DNA of 64,000 nt from the NCBI RefSeq assembly GCF_905171765.1, contig NC_053392.1:507142556-507206555 (forward strand). Direction: 5' to 3'. The notes under the pieces were generated by a model, which searched no databases, was not told the origin of the DNA, and worked only from the letters and a program-made list of their open reading frames with translations. The position numbers and the translations under genes are program-made. Of the stretch, positions 10,981 to 23,640 are shown one piece after another. Source of the stretch: Bufo bufo (Eukaryota > Chordata > Amphibia > Anura > Bufonidae). Numbering within the stretch: the first letter of the stretch is position 1; every line of letters begins with the position of its first letter.

Positions 10981-11769
10981 ATAATTTTCAGGAGAAACGC
11001 AAAATCTGGTCTGGAATTGTCAAAATGGCAATTTTGTAATTGATATGCGTTTTTCATGCGATTTTCTTTGTGATGGTTCGTTTTTTAGGTATGTTATGCC
11101 CAATATTCTCCTTTTACCAGTCCATAAAGGAGATTTTGAAATAGAATTGCTTTCTATTGAAAAACCTGTTGTAATTCTGTTCACAATGGATTGCTGTTCA
11201 CAATGGATTTCTCTAATGGCTATAAAGTACATACAAATAGAGCATCAACTCTATGCTCTCTACAGTGACATACATTCTACTAGGATAAATAATATTAGTG
11301 ACAGTGCTACATTGAATGATACATTCTACTAATATAGATAATACAAGCAACAGTGCTACGTTACATGGATGGATATTTGCCATCTTGGTGTAAAATCTAA
11401 TATACTGTATATCAGATAATAAATAAGCTAAGATGTAACATGTTTATATTACAATAGTGACTAATTAATTTTACAATAGTGCTTACCCCAGTGTGTATCC
11501 AATATTAAATTAATAATAATCTCAAAGTAATAATAGTGTTTGTTATGTGATATAATTCTTCTCTTATACTCAATATGAGACTTGCTGAATCTGCCCCCAC
11601 TCCGCATTAGTGATGTAGGGGAGTGGGGCTGGTTACATGGTTACACCATGGTAACAAAATTGCAGAACGGATGCGGAGCCAAAAATACGGTCATGTGAAT
11701 GCACCCTTATTGCGTTCAAGAGCTTAAAAGGGGGGAACGGAGCTGAACGGTATCTTGAAGTAATGCAAT
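10981..11769. other. AT-rich DNA without recognised feature
   Basis: No supported gene. A short imperfect direct repeat (TACATTCTACTA with CAGTGCTAC, about 11270-11360) and a motif GGTATCTTGAAGTAAT (about 11749) that recurs beyond the hAT MITE at about 13870. Confidence 0.5.
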
Positions 11770-12509
11770 GTATTAACTAGTGATGAGCAGCAGTGGCAAT
11801 ATTCGAATTCCCGATATTTGGCGAATATTCATAATATATTTGCGAATTTGAGAATTCGCTATTATTTTCTTGATTGCGAAAATCGGCAATGTAATATTCA
11901 CGTAATGCAGTAATACTCGCGTAATACAGGCGTGGGTCACTTTTGTTACATTTTTCAAGCTGCTAGAAGTTTACTGACCCTGGAGAAAATGGTTGGCACA
12001 GCAGAACATTACAATAGCTTTATATGTAGACAGAGTGCTCCAATATATTCGTGATTGCGCAAATCGGAAATTAATGATGCGCATATTTTTGCACAATACA
12101 TGCAACTTCACATTTTAGCAGGTCTAACTACATATTACTGATTGGTGCACTACGTATTGTTGTGAACTTGTGACAACATTATTTCTGTAGCATGTATGTA
12201 TGGACAGCAGAATCAGCTACACTATATCACTATCTAAACTACACTGACTATCTCCCACTAACTATCTGTATTATATATATGAGCTAACTATCTAATGTAA
12301 TTACACAGCAAAGCACAGAGCACTGCAATAACACTGCTGTCTCTCAGAACTGCAAAAAACTGATGAAAATGGCTGCTGGGGAGGTTCTTATATAGTAAGG
12401 GGTAGGCAACTTTCCTATTTGCTAGGGATGTTGCTAAGCTCAGACAAAGACATTGCAGCCTTCTCATTGGCCCAGAAGCAAGAAGCAGGGAGGTATCATG
12501 GGTTCAGAT

Positions 12510-13594
12510 TAGGGATCGACCGATATTGATTTTTTAGAGCCGATACCGATAATTTGTGAACTTTCAGGCCGATAGCCGATAATTTATACCGATATTCTGG
12601 GAATTATCATTTTTGAAAAAAAATTATTTTCTACACAAATCTGCTGAAAATGAATATGTTTATTGTTAACGTGTATTTTTTTTTGTAAATCTTTCTTTTT
12701 CATTTATACTTAATTTTTATATTTTTTTTACTAACTTTTAGCCCCCTTAGGGACTAGAACCCTTGTCCTATTCACCCTGATAGATCTCTATCAGGGTGAA
12801 TAGGAACTCACACTGTCCCTGCTGCTCTGTGCTTTGTGCACACAGCAGCATGGAGCTGAACATGGCAGCCAGGGCTTCAGTAGCGTCCTGGCTGCCATGG
12901 TAACCGATCGGAGCCCCAGGATTACACTGCTGGGGCTCCGATCGGAGGAGCAGGGGAGAGGGGATCCTGTGGCCACTGCCACCAATGATTAATACTGGGG
13001 GGGGCTCGGGGGGGGCGCACTGCGCCACCAACGTTTTAAATACTGGGATGGGGGTGGGGGGCGCCACCAATGATAATACTGGGGGGGCTTGGGGGGGCGC
13101 ACTGCGCCACCAATGAAGAGAAATCTCTCATTAATTCATATACAGGATGCGGGAGCTGGCTGCAGAATCACATAGCCGACTCCCGACCTCTATGAGCCGT
13201 AGCTGCGATCCAGGGCACCTAAGGGGTTAACTACCGCAGATCGCAGCTACAGCTCATAGAGGTCGGGAGCCGGCTATGTGATTCTGCAGCCAGCTCCCGC
13301 CTCCTGTATATGAATTAATGAAAGACTTATCTTCATTGGTGGAGTGGTGTCCACAGCCCCTCCCCTTCTTTTGTCCTCTCTCCTCTAATTGGCAGCAGCA
13401 GCACAGGGGGAGGGAGACACTGCTTCCTTCTCCCCTGTGCTGCTGAGGGATCACAGAGAGCGCTGACAGCAGCGCGTTCTGTGTTCCAAATACGTTATCG
13501 GTATATCGGCAAAATAGATGCCGATACCGATAACTGTCAAATTCCTGAATATCGGCCGATAATATCGGTAAAACCGATAATCGGTCAATCCCTA
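12510..13594. mobile_element. hAT MITE, nested (TSD GTTCAGAT)
   Basis: Ends TAGGGATCGACCGAT and, in complement, TAGGGATTGACCGAT, with perfect 8-bp duplications GTTCAGAT at 12502-12509 and 13595-13602. Subterminal CCGATAATATCGG-type words repeat near both ends. The core holds three hairpins: about 12766-12806 (TATTCACCCTGATAGA), 12861-12947 (CATGGCAGCCAGG and GATCGGAGCCCCAG) and 13131-13320. No coding capacity. Confidence 0.9.
13131..13320. repeat. Long hairpin inside hAT MITE
   Basis: The arm starting TCATTAATTCATATACAGGA is matched in complement by the arm ending TGTATATGAATTAATGA, with a centre at about 13215 (CACCTAAGGGGTTAA). Mismatches are few. Confidence 0.8.
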
Positions 13595-13734
13595 GTTCAG
13601 ATGAAAAAAAATCTAGAATATTTGCAAATACGAATATATAGCACTATATTCTACATCTTCGCGAATTCTTGAAGTGGCGATTTTCGTGATTAAAATTTGC
13701 GATTAGAATATTCGCGATGAACACTAGTATTAAC

Positions 13735-14035
13735 TAACACAGGTATACTAACTGAGTTTTTTCAGTAAAATGCATTCACTAACATGGGTATACTTTTGCA
13801 GTTATTCATTCACTAACACAGGTGTGCTAATACAGTTATTGCATTAAAATGTGTTTGCTGTAAATGCACGGTATCTTGAAGTAATACAATGTGTTAACTA
13901 AAATGAATATACTAATGCAGTTATTGCTGTAAATTGTGTTCACTAACACAGGTATACTAATGCAGTTATTATAGTAAAATGTGTTTGTAACTGGTATCTT
14001 TAAATAATACAATGCGCTACTGAAATGCACTGAAA
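13735..14035 (+). repeat. Degenerate tandem repeats
   Basis: Repeats of about 55-65 bp built from CACTAACACAGGTATACTAA, GCAGTTATT and GTAAAATG. The same motif (GGTATCTTGAAGTAAT) precedes the outer hAT MITE at 11749, so that MITE inserted into this array. Confidence 0.65.
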
Positions 14036-14799
14036 TGTCAAATTACAAACGGTAGGTAAATTGAAAAATAAACAGTTTTTTAGAAAAAAAAAAGCAGCAA
14101 CAGCTCAACATATGCAGCATAATGTATGCTAATGATTCTGGATGTGCTAGCAATAAGCCTGTAGAAACTTTAGGTCTTTACAAAAAAATAAAAAGAAGCT
14201 GGCTGGATGTCCATTTACAGAAAAAATTTGGTTTTTGCAGGATTGTGTAATGCAAAACTTGCCAGCAGCTGTATGAAATAAAAACACACAACGCTGAGTG
14301 ACTAGTCTCTCACTCTCTATGCTTTCCCTGCCTTACTCTCTATGCTTTTCCTTATAAAACCCTAAATCTTCCTATTATATCACCGTACTCTCCCTATACT
14401 CTCCCTTTACTATACCTTTCATGCCTATATTGCTATCTTGTGTCTTCAATTACTTTTTGGCAGACACAGACAAAACACATGTTTTCAAATCACTATGGTG
14501 TTTCTTCCTTCTAAACAAAAGGACCTGCCAGAATCCTGCCCCTTCATTGGCTGATAAGGCTGTGTGTCAGGACAAGCATCCCCTTCCCAGTATCATGTGA
14601 TCCTCTATCTTCACTCTCCCTCCTGTTTTTCTCATTAATTTTTACTGTAAAATGATGCTGGCACTGTTTTTGCTTGAATCATCTAAAAAGAGTTGCCAAA
14701 ACTTCAGGTTTGTTTGCAGACACATTTTTTTTAGATTTGTAACAAATCCAATTTGTATGACAATTGATTCTCTCATCTCTAATAACAGCTTAGGTCCCC
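14036..14799. other. AT-rich DNA without recognised gene
   Basis: Nothing coding. The end (about 14765-14790) reads TTGATTCTCTCATCTCTAA, similar to the complement of a hAT terminus, but no partner end was found. Confidence 0.4.
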
Positions 14800-15622
14800 A
14801 GAGCCTCTATTAGTTCCAGGGTTAGGATGCCGAGTGGTGGTATGGCTATGGGGGGTGTCTCGGTGCTCCTACCTGGATCTTGGGCTCCGAGGTCAGGGTG
14901 CATAGTAGCTACCCAGATAGTTAAAAATTGGTAGAAACTGAAATGAGTAAGGGCCAAACTTTTATGCAAGTTGGGTTGATTTACTTGATACTGGCATAAA
15001 CGGGTAGCAACTCATACAGAATCCCAGTAGCTCTTGGCTCAAGCAGGTTTTAGAATGCACTGGCAGGTGAACTGTTTTTTTTCCCCTCGATTACTGCTGT
15101 GCTGAACTCTTCCTCTTGTCTGGTATCTTGTAAGGTGCCTCTTTCATCTAGGCTCAGTAAACCTGACCACACTTTGACAAACTGTCGGGTCTCAGTTGCA
15201 ACTCTTACAACCCATGGATTAGGGCTGACTTGACTCTGGCTGCAAATTGCCGGCTGTGCTCCCTGTCGGGCCTTTAGGCCAGGACTGCACTTTATTACTT
15301 CTCTAACCTCTGGCTAGGACCAACACTCAACTCACTCTCAACAGGCAAGATACCCCTACCCTTAGAAGATCTAGGTGAGCCCACTCCTCCAAGAAGGGGG
15401 AGCGAATGGAATGGTTAGTTCCATTCTACCTATAGCTAACTGCCAGACACACTGCCACCTGCTGGTAAACCAGGCACAGTGCATGAAGTACAATACATAG
15501 CAGTTATATAGCACTTCCTGAACAGACCTGGAAACAAAAGACATAGTGTTGTCACACATTGGTTAGGCATTAGAGACAATAGCAGTTTGTAGGAATGGTA
15601 GTACCTGCTCTGGGGTACTACA
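14800..15622 (-). mobile_element. Possible solo LTR, minus strand
   Basis: The right edge in complement reads TGTAGTACCCCAGAG, the same form as the edge of the region at 8298-9017, and both contain CTGCCACCTGCTGGTA. These are consistent with two diverged LTRs of one family. The left border is a guess and no TSD was confirmed. Confidence 0.35.
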
Positions 15623-16010
15623 CACAGGCCAGGGGAGATTACATTGCCACTGCCTTGCCCTGTCATTCAGAGCTGGGGACAGAGCCAAACAAGATAGGGA
15701 AAGGAGATATTGGTGCAATAAGGTGTGATGCCCTTGCCCAGTTCATTTATATAACACAAAAGGCTTAATTTCTTAGCAATGAGGCACTGATTTGTAGGGG
15801 AACAATGAATCTGGACCATGTGGTGAAGGTACCATTTTATTTGGTTTATTACTCTCAGGTATATGGCAACATATGATCTTTAAAGTATATGATCCCCAGT
15901 GGCTCAGATTTAATTTATCAGTACAGTCATCCGATAAAGGGCAGAGCAGCTTTCCCATTGAAATGAGCTGTAATATGTATGAGTGAGATGTTAGCTTAAC
16001 TAGATAGATA
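15623..16010. other. Unassigned DNA
   Basis: No supported coding or repeat signal except a short TAGA-type microsatellite at the right edge, into which the Tc1-like element inserted. Confidence 0.4.
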
Positions 16011-17596
16011 CAAACCGGATTCCAAAAAAGTTGGGACACTATACAAATCGTGAATAAAAACTGAATGCAATGATGTGGAGGCGCCAACTTCTAATATTTT
16101 ATTCAGAATAGAACATAAATCACGGAACAAAAGTTTAAACTGAGAAAATGTACCATTTTAAGGGGAAAATATGTTGAATCAGAATTTCATGGTGTCAACA
16201 AATCTCCAAAAAGTTGGGACAAGGCCATTTTCACCACTGTATGGCATCTCCCCTTCTTCTTACAACACTCAACAGACGTCTGGGGACCGAGGAGACCAGT
16301 TTCTCAAGTTTAGAAATAAGAATGCTCTCCCATTCTTGTCTAATACAGGCCTCTAACTGTTCAATCGTCTTGGGCCTTCTTTGTTGCACCTTCCTCTTTA
16401 TGATGCGCCAAATGTTCTCTATAGGTGAAAGATCTGGACTGCAGACTGGCCATTTCAGTAGCCGGATTCTTCTCCTACGCAGCCATGATGTTGTGATTGA
16501 TGCAGAATGTGGTCTGGCATTATCTTGTTGAAAAATGCAGGGCCTTCCCTGAAAGAGATGACGTCTGGATGGGAGCATATGTTGTTCTAGAACCTGAATA
16601 TATTTTTCTGCATTGATGGTGCCTTTCCAGACATGCAAGCTGCCCATGCCACACGCACTCATGCAACCCAATACCATCAGAGATGCAGGCTTCTGAACTG
16701 AGCGTTGATAACAACTTGGGTTGTCCTTGTCCTCTTTGGTCCGGATGACATGGCGTCCCAGATTTCCAAAAAGAACTTCGAATCGTGACTCGTCTGACCA
16801 CAGAACAGTCTTTCATTTTGCCACACTCCATTTTAAATGATACCTGGCCCAGTGAAAACGCCTGAGCTTGTGGATCTTGCTTAGAAATGGCTTCTTCTTT
16901 GCACTGTAGAGTTTCAGCTGGCAACGGTGGATGGCACGGTGGATTGTGTTCACTGACAATGGTTTCTGGAAGTATTCCTGAGCCCATTCTGTGATTTCCT
17001 TTACAGTAGCATTCCTGTTTGTGGTGCAGTGTCGTTTAAGGGCCCGGAGATCACGGGCATCCAGTATGGTTTTACGGCCTTGACTCTTACGCACAGAGAT
17101 TGTTCCAGATTCTCTGAATCTTCGGATGATGTTATGCACAGTTGATGATGATAGATGCAAAGTCTTTGCAATTTTTCGCTGGGTAACACCTTTCTGATAT
17201 TGCTCCACTGTGCAACATTGTGGGAATTGGTGATCCTCTACCCATCTTGGCTTCTGAGAGACACTGCCACTCTGAGAAGCTCTTTTTATACCCAATCATG
17301 TTGCCAATTGACCTAATTAGTGTTTATTGGTCTTCCAGCTCTTCGTTATGCTCAAATTTACTTTTTCCAGCCTCTTATTGCTACTTGTCCCAACTTTTTG
17401 GGGATTTGTTGACACCGTGAAATTTTGAATCAACGTATTTTTCCTTTAAAATGATACATTTACTCGGATTAAACGTTTGATCTGTCATCTACGTTCTATT
17501 ACAAATAAAATATTGACATTTGCCATCTCCACATCATTGCATTCAGTTTTTATTCACAATTTGTTTAGTGTCCCAACTTTTTTGGAATCCGGTTTG
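16011..17596 (-). mobile_element. Tc1-like transposon (TSD TA)
   Basis: A 1586-bp element starting CAAACCGGATTCCAAAAAAG and ending with its near complement CTTTTTTGGAATCCGGTTTG, flanked by TA (16009-16010 and 17597-17598). The complementarity extends inward, in blocks such as TGAATGCAATGATGTGGAG. The target was a TAGA microsatellite. It carries one transposase frame on the minus strand with a single premature stop. Confidence 0.93.
16231..17295 (-). pseudogene. Tc1-like transposase, one nonsense codon
   Basis: The transposase would bind the terminal repeats and catalyse cut-and-paste transposition at TA. From ATG at 17295 the frame runs 355 codons to 16231, with a paired-like N-terminal helix-turn-helix region (TLHLSSSTVHNIIRRF) and the catalytic triad blocks: VLWSDES (first Asp), FQQDNARPH (second Asp) and [11 protein letters not shown] (Glu). 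The spacing between the last two is normal for Tc1. The only visible lesion is an in-frame TGA after KWSVAK (about 16813-16815), where relatives have a Trp, so one base change disabled it. Length is normal for the family. Confidence 0.92.
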
Positions 17597-17625
17597 TAGA
17601 TAGATAGATAGATAGATAGATATTC
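17597..17625 (+). repeat. TAGA microsatellite
   Basis: About six units of TAGA directly right of the Tc1-like element; a short remnant of the same repeat lies to its left (about 15998-16010), which shows the insertion site. Confidence 0.9.
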
Positions 17626-17694
17626 ATGGTGACACTAGCCTATATAATACATATGCAGTGAGCTACTGATGATCCAAGTGCAGAAGATTGGTTG

Positions 17695-20176
17695 AAGGGT
17701 TAACTGAAGTAGGGAGGAAGCTCCCTCCCCCATGGTGCCGCTTTGCTGCTGTGGCAACGTCCCTATGGGTACCATGGCAACCTGACGCCTTCACAGATAT
17801 CCGGCTTGCCATGGTATATCTGAGCCTGATCAGTCTTAGTGTACATGAAAATACACTGCAGTATACAGTGTACTGCAGTGTATTGTAGAGCCATCAGACC
17901 CACTGGATCTTCAAGAACCAAGTGGGTGGGTCTGGTTCCAAAAAGTGTAAAAATTTTTGTTACTTTTACTGCACGGTGAACGCCATAAAAAAAAGTAACT
18001 ATAATTGAATTGCAATTTTGCCTACCTTACTTCCCAAAACATTGTATAAAAAGTGATCAAGAAATCATATGTACCCAAAATTGGCAAATCAAACCGTCAC
18101 CTCATCCTGAAATAATGAGCCCCTACGTAAGACAATTGCCCAAATTGGCTTTTAGAAAATGGAGAATGCCGAAAAAAAAAAAAAAATGTACCAAAAAAGT
18201 CTTTTTTGTCACCTTACATTAAAAAAAGCGTAATGCCAAGCGATCAAAAATGTTAATACAGGCCAAAATATTACTAATCAAACTATCTCTTCATGCCACA
18301 AAAAATGAGGACCTACATGAGACAATCGCCCAAATAATAAAAAAAATCATAAAATAGAGACACAAAAACATGATTCTTTTTTCAAAAATGCTTTTATTGT
18401 GTAAAACCGAAATAAAAGAAAAAATTTACATATTAGGTATTTCCGCTTGTGTAACAACCTGCTCTATAAAAACATCACACGATGTACCCCTGAGGTAAAT
18501 GCCATAAAAAAAAGAAAAACTGTGCCCACATTTTTTTTTTATTATATTATATAAAAAAGTGTAATGCCAAGCGATCAAAAAGTCCAATATAGACCAAAAT
18601 AGTACCAATCAAATTGACACCTCATCCCACAAAAAATGAGCCCCTACATGAGACAATCACCCCAAAAATTTAAATAAAAAAAGCCTTCACAGATATCCGG
18701 CTTGCCATGGTATATCTGAGCCTGATCAGTCTTAGTGTACATGAAAATACACTGCAGTATACAGTGTACTGCAGTGTATTGTAGAGCCATCAGACCTACT
18801 GGATCTTCAAGAACCAAGTGGGTGGGTCTGGTTCCAAAAAGTGTAAAAATTTTTGTTACTTTTACTGCACGGTGAACGCCATAAAAAAAAGTAACCATAA
18901 TTGAATTGCAATTTTGCCTACCTTACTTCCCAAAACATTGTATAAAAAGTGATCAAGAAATCATATGTACCCAAAATTGGCAAATCAAACCGTCACCTCA
19001 TCCTGAAATAATGAGACCCTACGTAAGACAATTGCCCAAATTGGCTTTCAGAAAATGGAGAATGCCGAAAAAAAAAAAAAGTGCCAAAAAAAGTCTTTTT
19101 TGTCACCTTACATTAAAAAAAGCGTAATGCCAAGCGATCAAAAATGTTAATACAGGCCAAAATATTACTAATCAAGCTGTCTCTTCATGCCACAAAAAAT
19201 GAGGACCTACATGAGACAATCGCCCAAATAATAAAAAAAAATCATAAAATAGAGACACAAAAACATGATTCTTTTTTCAAAAATGCTTTTATTGTGTAAA
19301 ACCGAAATAAAAGAAAAAATTTACATATTAGGTATTTCCGCTTGTGTAACAACCTGCTCTATAAAAACATCACACGATGTACCCCTGAGGTAAATGCCAT
19401 AAAAAAAAGAAAAACTGTGCCCAAATTTTTTTTTTATTATATTATATAAAAAAGTGTAATGCCAAGCGATCAAAGAGTCCAATATAGACCAAAATAGTAC
19501 CAATCAAATTGACACCTCATCCCACAAAAAATGAGCCCCTACATGAGACAATCACCCAAAAAATTTAAATAAAAAAAAAGAGCTTTCAGAAAATGGAGAG
19601 AAATCTACAAAATCTGCCATCCAAAAACCATCTGGCGCTCCTTTCCTTCTGCGTCCTGCTGTGTGCCCATACAGCAGTTTACGACCACATATGGGGTGTT
19701 TATTTAAACTGCAGAATCAGAATCATAGATATTAAGTTTAGTTTGGCCTTCAACCCTTGCTGTTCTACAGGAAATAATGGATTAAAATGGAAAATCTGTC
19801 AAAAAAGTGGTGAGTTAACAAAGTTTGTAAAATAAGTTTTTAATAACTTGAGGGGTATAGTTTCTAAAATTGAGTCATTTATCTGTGTTTTCCCCATAAT
19901 GTGACTTCATAACTGTGCTTGTCCTTGAAAAAGTGGGTTTTGGAAATTTTCTTTAAAATTTTAAGAATTGCTTCTAAAATTCTAAGCCTTCTAGCGTCCT
20001 AAAAAAAGAAAATTATATTTACAAAATTACGTCAACATAAAGTAGACATATGGGAAATGTAAAGTAATAACTATTTGGTGGATAAGTAAAAGTGTTCCAA
20101 AGTTATTACCACACATGTCAGTTTTCCAAAATTTGGCCTGGTCCTTAAGGTGAAAAATGGCTCGGTACTGAAGGGG
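17695..20176. mobile_element. TTAA-type DNA element with internal duplication
   Basis: The right terminus reads TTTTTCACC...AAGG and ends CTGAAGGGG before TTAA (20177-20180). The interior matches the elements at 7200 and 46023 (for example CTGCTGTGTGCCCATACAGC at about 19660 and 47120). The left end is not a clear match to the right, so it may be truncated. Two direct copies of about 895 bp lie inside. Non-coding. Confidence 0.65.
17789..19580 (+). repeat. Tandem duplication, about 895-bp unit
   Basis: Copy one starts at about 17789 and copy two at about 18686 with the same sequence (CTTCACAGATATCCGGCTTG). The copies are nearly identical, differing by occasional substitutions and lengths of A runs. 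Both contain blocks of the TTAA-type element, so the duplication arose within it and is recent relative to it. Confidence 0.9.
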
Positions 20177-20180
20177 TTAA

Positions 20181-20552
20181 ACAATAGCAGATACCCCCAA
20201 TCCTGAGGTACTGCACTTACAGCCTTCTCTATAACAGATTCAGGTTTGACACTTTGCAATGAGGACATTGTCAGCCTTTGCAGCCCTTTGTCAGCGTAAG
20301 TATTTGTAACATACCTATTCAGCCATGATCCAGTGCCATCTCACCCTGTCATCTGCCATCTGCTACCGCAATCTGCTAGCAGGGCATAGGACACAAAAAA
20401 TATTGGTTGGTTTGTGAAATATAAGTTTGTGCCTCTCATATGAAAGAGAAAAAAAAATGTAGTTCTTGTTTAACTGCATCCTATATCTGGCAGTTAATGC
20501 CACATTTTCCTCATTGCTACATACTGTACAAATAATTGCTAGCAGTCTGCAG
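20181..20552. other. Unassigned DNA
   Basis: No supported coding or repeat feature. Confidence 0.4.
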
Positions 20553-20684
20553 TAAGGGTACAGGGGGGAGGTAACCAGTTGGGGGGCGTGTACCTGCACA
20601 GTCTGAAAATGGCAGCTCTGATTGGATAGAGTGAGTCTGTGCAGGTACACCCCCCCAACTGGTTACCTCCCCTCTGTACCCTTA
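20553..20684. mobile_element. Short palindromic MITE
   Basis: A 132-bp inverted repeat. The left arm TAAGGGTACAGGGGGGAGG is matched by CCTCCCCTCTGTACCCTTA and the complementarity extends inward through AACCAGTTGGGGGG to a roughly 30-bp centre. Flanks read CTGCAG and CTGAAG, which may be a diverged duplication. Confidence 0.7.
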
Positions 20685-21476
20685 CTGAAGGCTAATAGGA
20701 ATGTATTCATAACTTCTGGTAGAAATAATAAAGGAATGGCACAACATAGAGCCATAAGAATAGATGCTCCAGAATTGTTATTACATGGGGAATGCATGAA
20801 GCTATTAAAACAGACATGTCAGGAGCAGTGAAAGGTCCTCCTAATTTATTGATTAGTGAGAAAAAATGACAATATAAGAGTAGTGAGAACCTGATTCACC
20901 CAGGTTACTGTATTTATGCTTGTATGTAATTCAAGGAAACAAACAAATAAATAAAAGAATAAGCACAACTGTTTTAAGAGCCCCTCATATGAACTATGGT
21001 AATATAAAACAGGTTATACATCTGACAAACAAGCCTGCATTTCATGGCTATTAAGTATTAACTTTTCTATGTGTTGACCTTTCTCTTCTCAAACCAAATA
21101 TCATCTTCATGTCACAGTGCATAGTTTTCATGTGTAGCTGAAGCCCAAAGAATATTAAAGCCATGACAAGTCCAGAAAATCACTGTGTTGTATATTTATA
21201 AAAAATCTTAATTTCTAATCTCCTAAAATAAAGATGGTTGGCTTTGGTGAACCTGTCCTGTTAGCCTTTATGGAGGCAATCTGTTCAAGGCATGGTATAT
21301 ATTAATATATTTGCAATAAAACTAACAGATATAAACCTTTGCATTGGAGGTCTGCATTATGTTGACCTTCCTCCCCCTGGTTACTGTCATAAGGCCACAT
21401 TGAAGGTCACCATACATATTAGATGAATTTCAGCTAAAGCCTGTATTAAACCAGGTGTTTTTCGGGCTAATTATCG
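20685..21476. other. Unassigned DNA
   Basis: No gene seen. The last 70 bp (from about 21405) resemble the left end of a MITE that was the target of the 23-kb hAT element; its continuation resumes at 44671. Confidence 0.45.
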
Positions 21477-22019
21477 CTAATGAGTATTGTTGATCGAGCA
21501 TGCTCGGCCGAACACCAGTTCACTCCGAACACTCAGCTGTGCTGAGGAAGGTACAGACAGTGTAGGGAGTGATATAGGAATATTTTTCTTAGAAAAACTT
21601 TTCAGCCACCCAATAGTCCTTTTAAGGACTATTGTTGTGTGTGGCAGCAGCAATATATATTTTTAGCGCAACCTGCGCTAAATTGCTAAAACTTTACAGA
21701 TAGAGTTGAGCGAACACCTGGATGTTCGGGTTCGAGAAGTTCGGCCGAACTTCCCGTAAATGTTCGGGTTCGGGATCCGAACCCGAACCGAACTTCGTCC
21801 CGAACCCGAACCCCATTAAGGTCAATGGGGACCCGACTTTTGGGCACTAAAAAGGCTGTAAAACAGCCCAGGAAAGAGCTAGAGGGCTGCAAAAGGCAGC
21901 AACATGTAGGTAAATCCCCTGCAAACAAATGTGGATAGGGAAATGAATTAAAATTAAAAAAATAAAAATGAACCAATATCAATTGGACAGAGGTCCCATA
22001 GCAGAGAATCTGGCTTCAC

Positions 22020-23640
22020 GTCAGCAGAGAATCAGTCTCTTCATGCCATAGCAAAGAATCTGGCTTCATGTCAGCAGAGAATCAGTCTCTTCATGCCATA
22101 GCAGAGAATCTGGCTTCATGTCAGCGCAGAATCAGTCTTCATGTCATAGCAGAGAATCAGGCTTCACGTCACCCACCACTGGAACAGGCCACTGTCACAC
22201 ATTTAGGCCCCGGCACCCAGACAAAGGAGAACGGTCCCGTAACAGAGAATCTGGCCTTATGTCAGCGCAGAATCTGTCTTCATGTCATAGCAGAGAATCA
22301 GGCTTCACGTCAGCCACCACTGGAACAGGCCACTGTCACACATTTAGGCCCAGGCACCCAGGCAGAGGAGAGCGGTCCCGTAACAGAGAATCTGGCCTTA
22401 TGTCAGCACAGAATCTGTATTCATGTCATAGCAGAGAATCAGGCTTCACGTCACCCACCACTGGAACAGGCCACTGTCACACATTTAGTCCCCGGCACCC
22501 AGACAGAGGAGAGCGGTCCCGTAACAGAGAATCTGGCCTTATGTCAGCGCAGAATCTGTCTTCATCTCATAGCAGAGAATCAGGCTTCACGTCAGCCACC
22601 ACTGGAACAGGCCACTGTCACACATTTAGGCCCAGGCACCCAGGCAGAGGAGAGCGGTCCCGTAACAGAGAATCTGGCCTTATGTCAGCGCAGAATCTGT
22701 CTTCATGTCATAGCAGAGAATCAGGCTTCACGTCACCCACCACTGGAACAGGCCACTGTCACACATTTAGGCCCAGGCACCCAGGCAGAGGAGAGAGGTC
22801 CCGAAACAGAGAATCTGGCCTTATGTCAGCGCAGAATCTGTCTTCATGTCATAGCAGAGAATCAGGCTTCACGTCACCCACCACTGGAACAGGCCACTGT
22901 CACACATTTAGGCCCCGGCACCCAGACAGAGGAGAGCAGTCCCGTAACAGAGAATCTGGCCTTATGTCAGCGCAGAATCCGTATTCATGTCATAGCAGAG
23001 AATCAGGCTTCACGTCACCCACCACTGGAACAGGCCACTGTCACACATTTAGGCCCAGGCACCCAGGCAGAGGAGAGAGGTCCCGTAACAGAGAATCTGG
23101 CCTTATGTCAGCGCAGAATCTGTATTCATGTCATAGCAGAGAATCAGGCTTCACGTCACCCACCACTGGAACAGGCCACTGTCACACATTTAGGCCCCGG
23201 CACCCAGACAGAGGAGAGCAGTCCCGTAACAGAGAATCTGGCCTGATGTCAGCGCAGAATCTGTCTTCATGTCATAGCAGAGAATCAGGCTTCACGTCAC
23301 CCACCACTGGAACAGGCCACTGTCACACATTTAGGCCCAGGCACCCAGGCAGAAGAGAGAGGTCCCGTAACAGAGAATCTGGCCTTATGTCAGCGCAGAA
23401 TCTGTCTTCATGTCATAGCAGAGAATCAGGCTTCACGTCAGCCACCACTGGAACAGGCCACTGTCACACATTTAGGCCCAGGCACCCAGGCAGAGGAGAG
23501 CGGTCCAGTAACAGAGAATCTGGCCTTATGTCAGCGCAGAATCTGTATTCATGTCATAGCAGAGAATCAGGCTTCACGTCACCCACCACTGGAACAGGCC
23601 ACTGTCACACATTTAGGCCCCGGCACCCAGACAGAGGAGA
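22020..23640 (+). repeat. 141-bp tandem array in hAT 1
   Basis: About eleven tandem units of 141 bp, each with CTTATGTCAGCGCAGAATC and GGAACAGGCCACTGTCACAC. Two unit variants alternate (CCCCGGCACCCAGACAG and CCCAGGCACCCAGGCAG), implying expansion in blocks. Because 141 is divisible by three, two plus-strand frames stay open for over 1 kb; that is expected of a stop-free unit and is not evidence for a gene. Confidence 0.93.

Larger units (their letters stand above)
11778..13726. mobile_element. hAT MITE, outer (TSD GTATTAAC)
   Basis: Ends are TAGTGATGAGC and, in complement, TAGTGTTCATCGC. The 8-bp flanks GTATTAAC are identical at 11770-11777 and 13727-13734, the hAT signature. Subterminal sequence is full of ATATTCGCGAA-type words. 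It has no transposase and is interrupted by another hAT MITE at 12510-13594. Confidence 0.88.
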
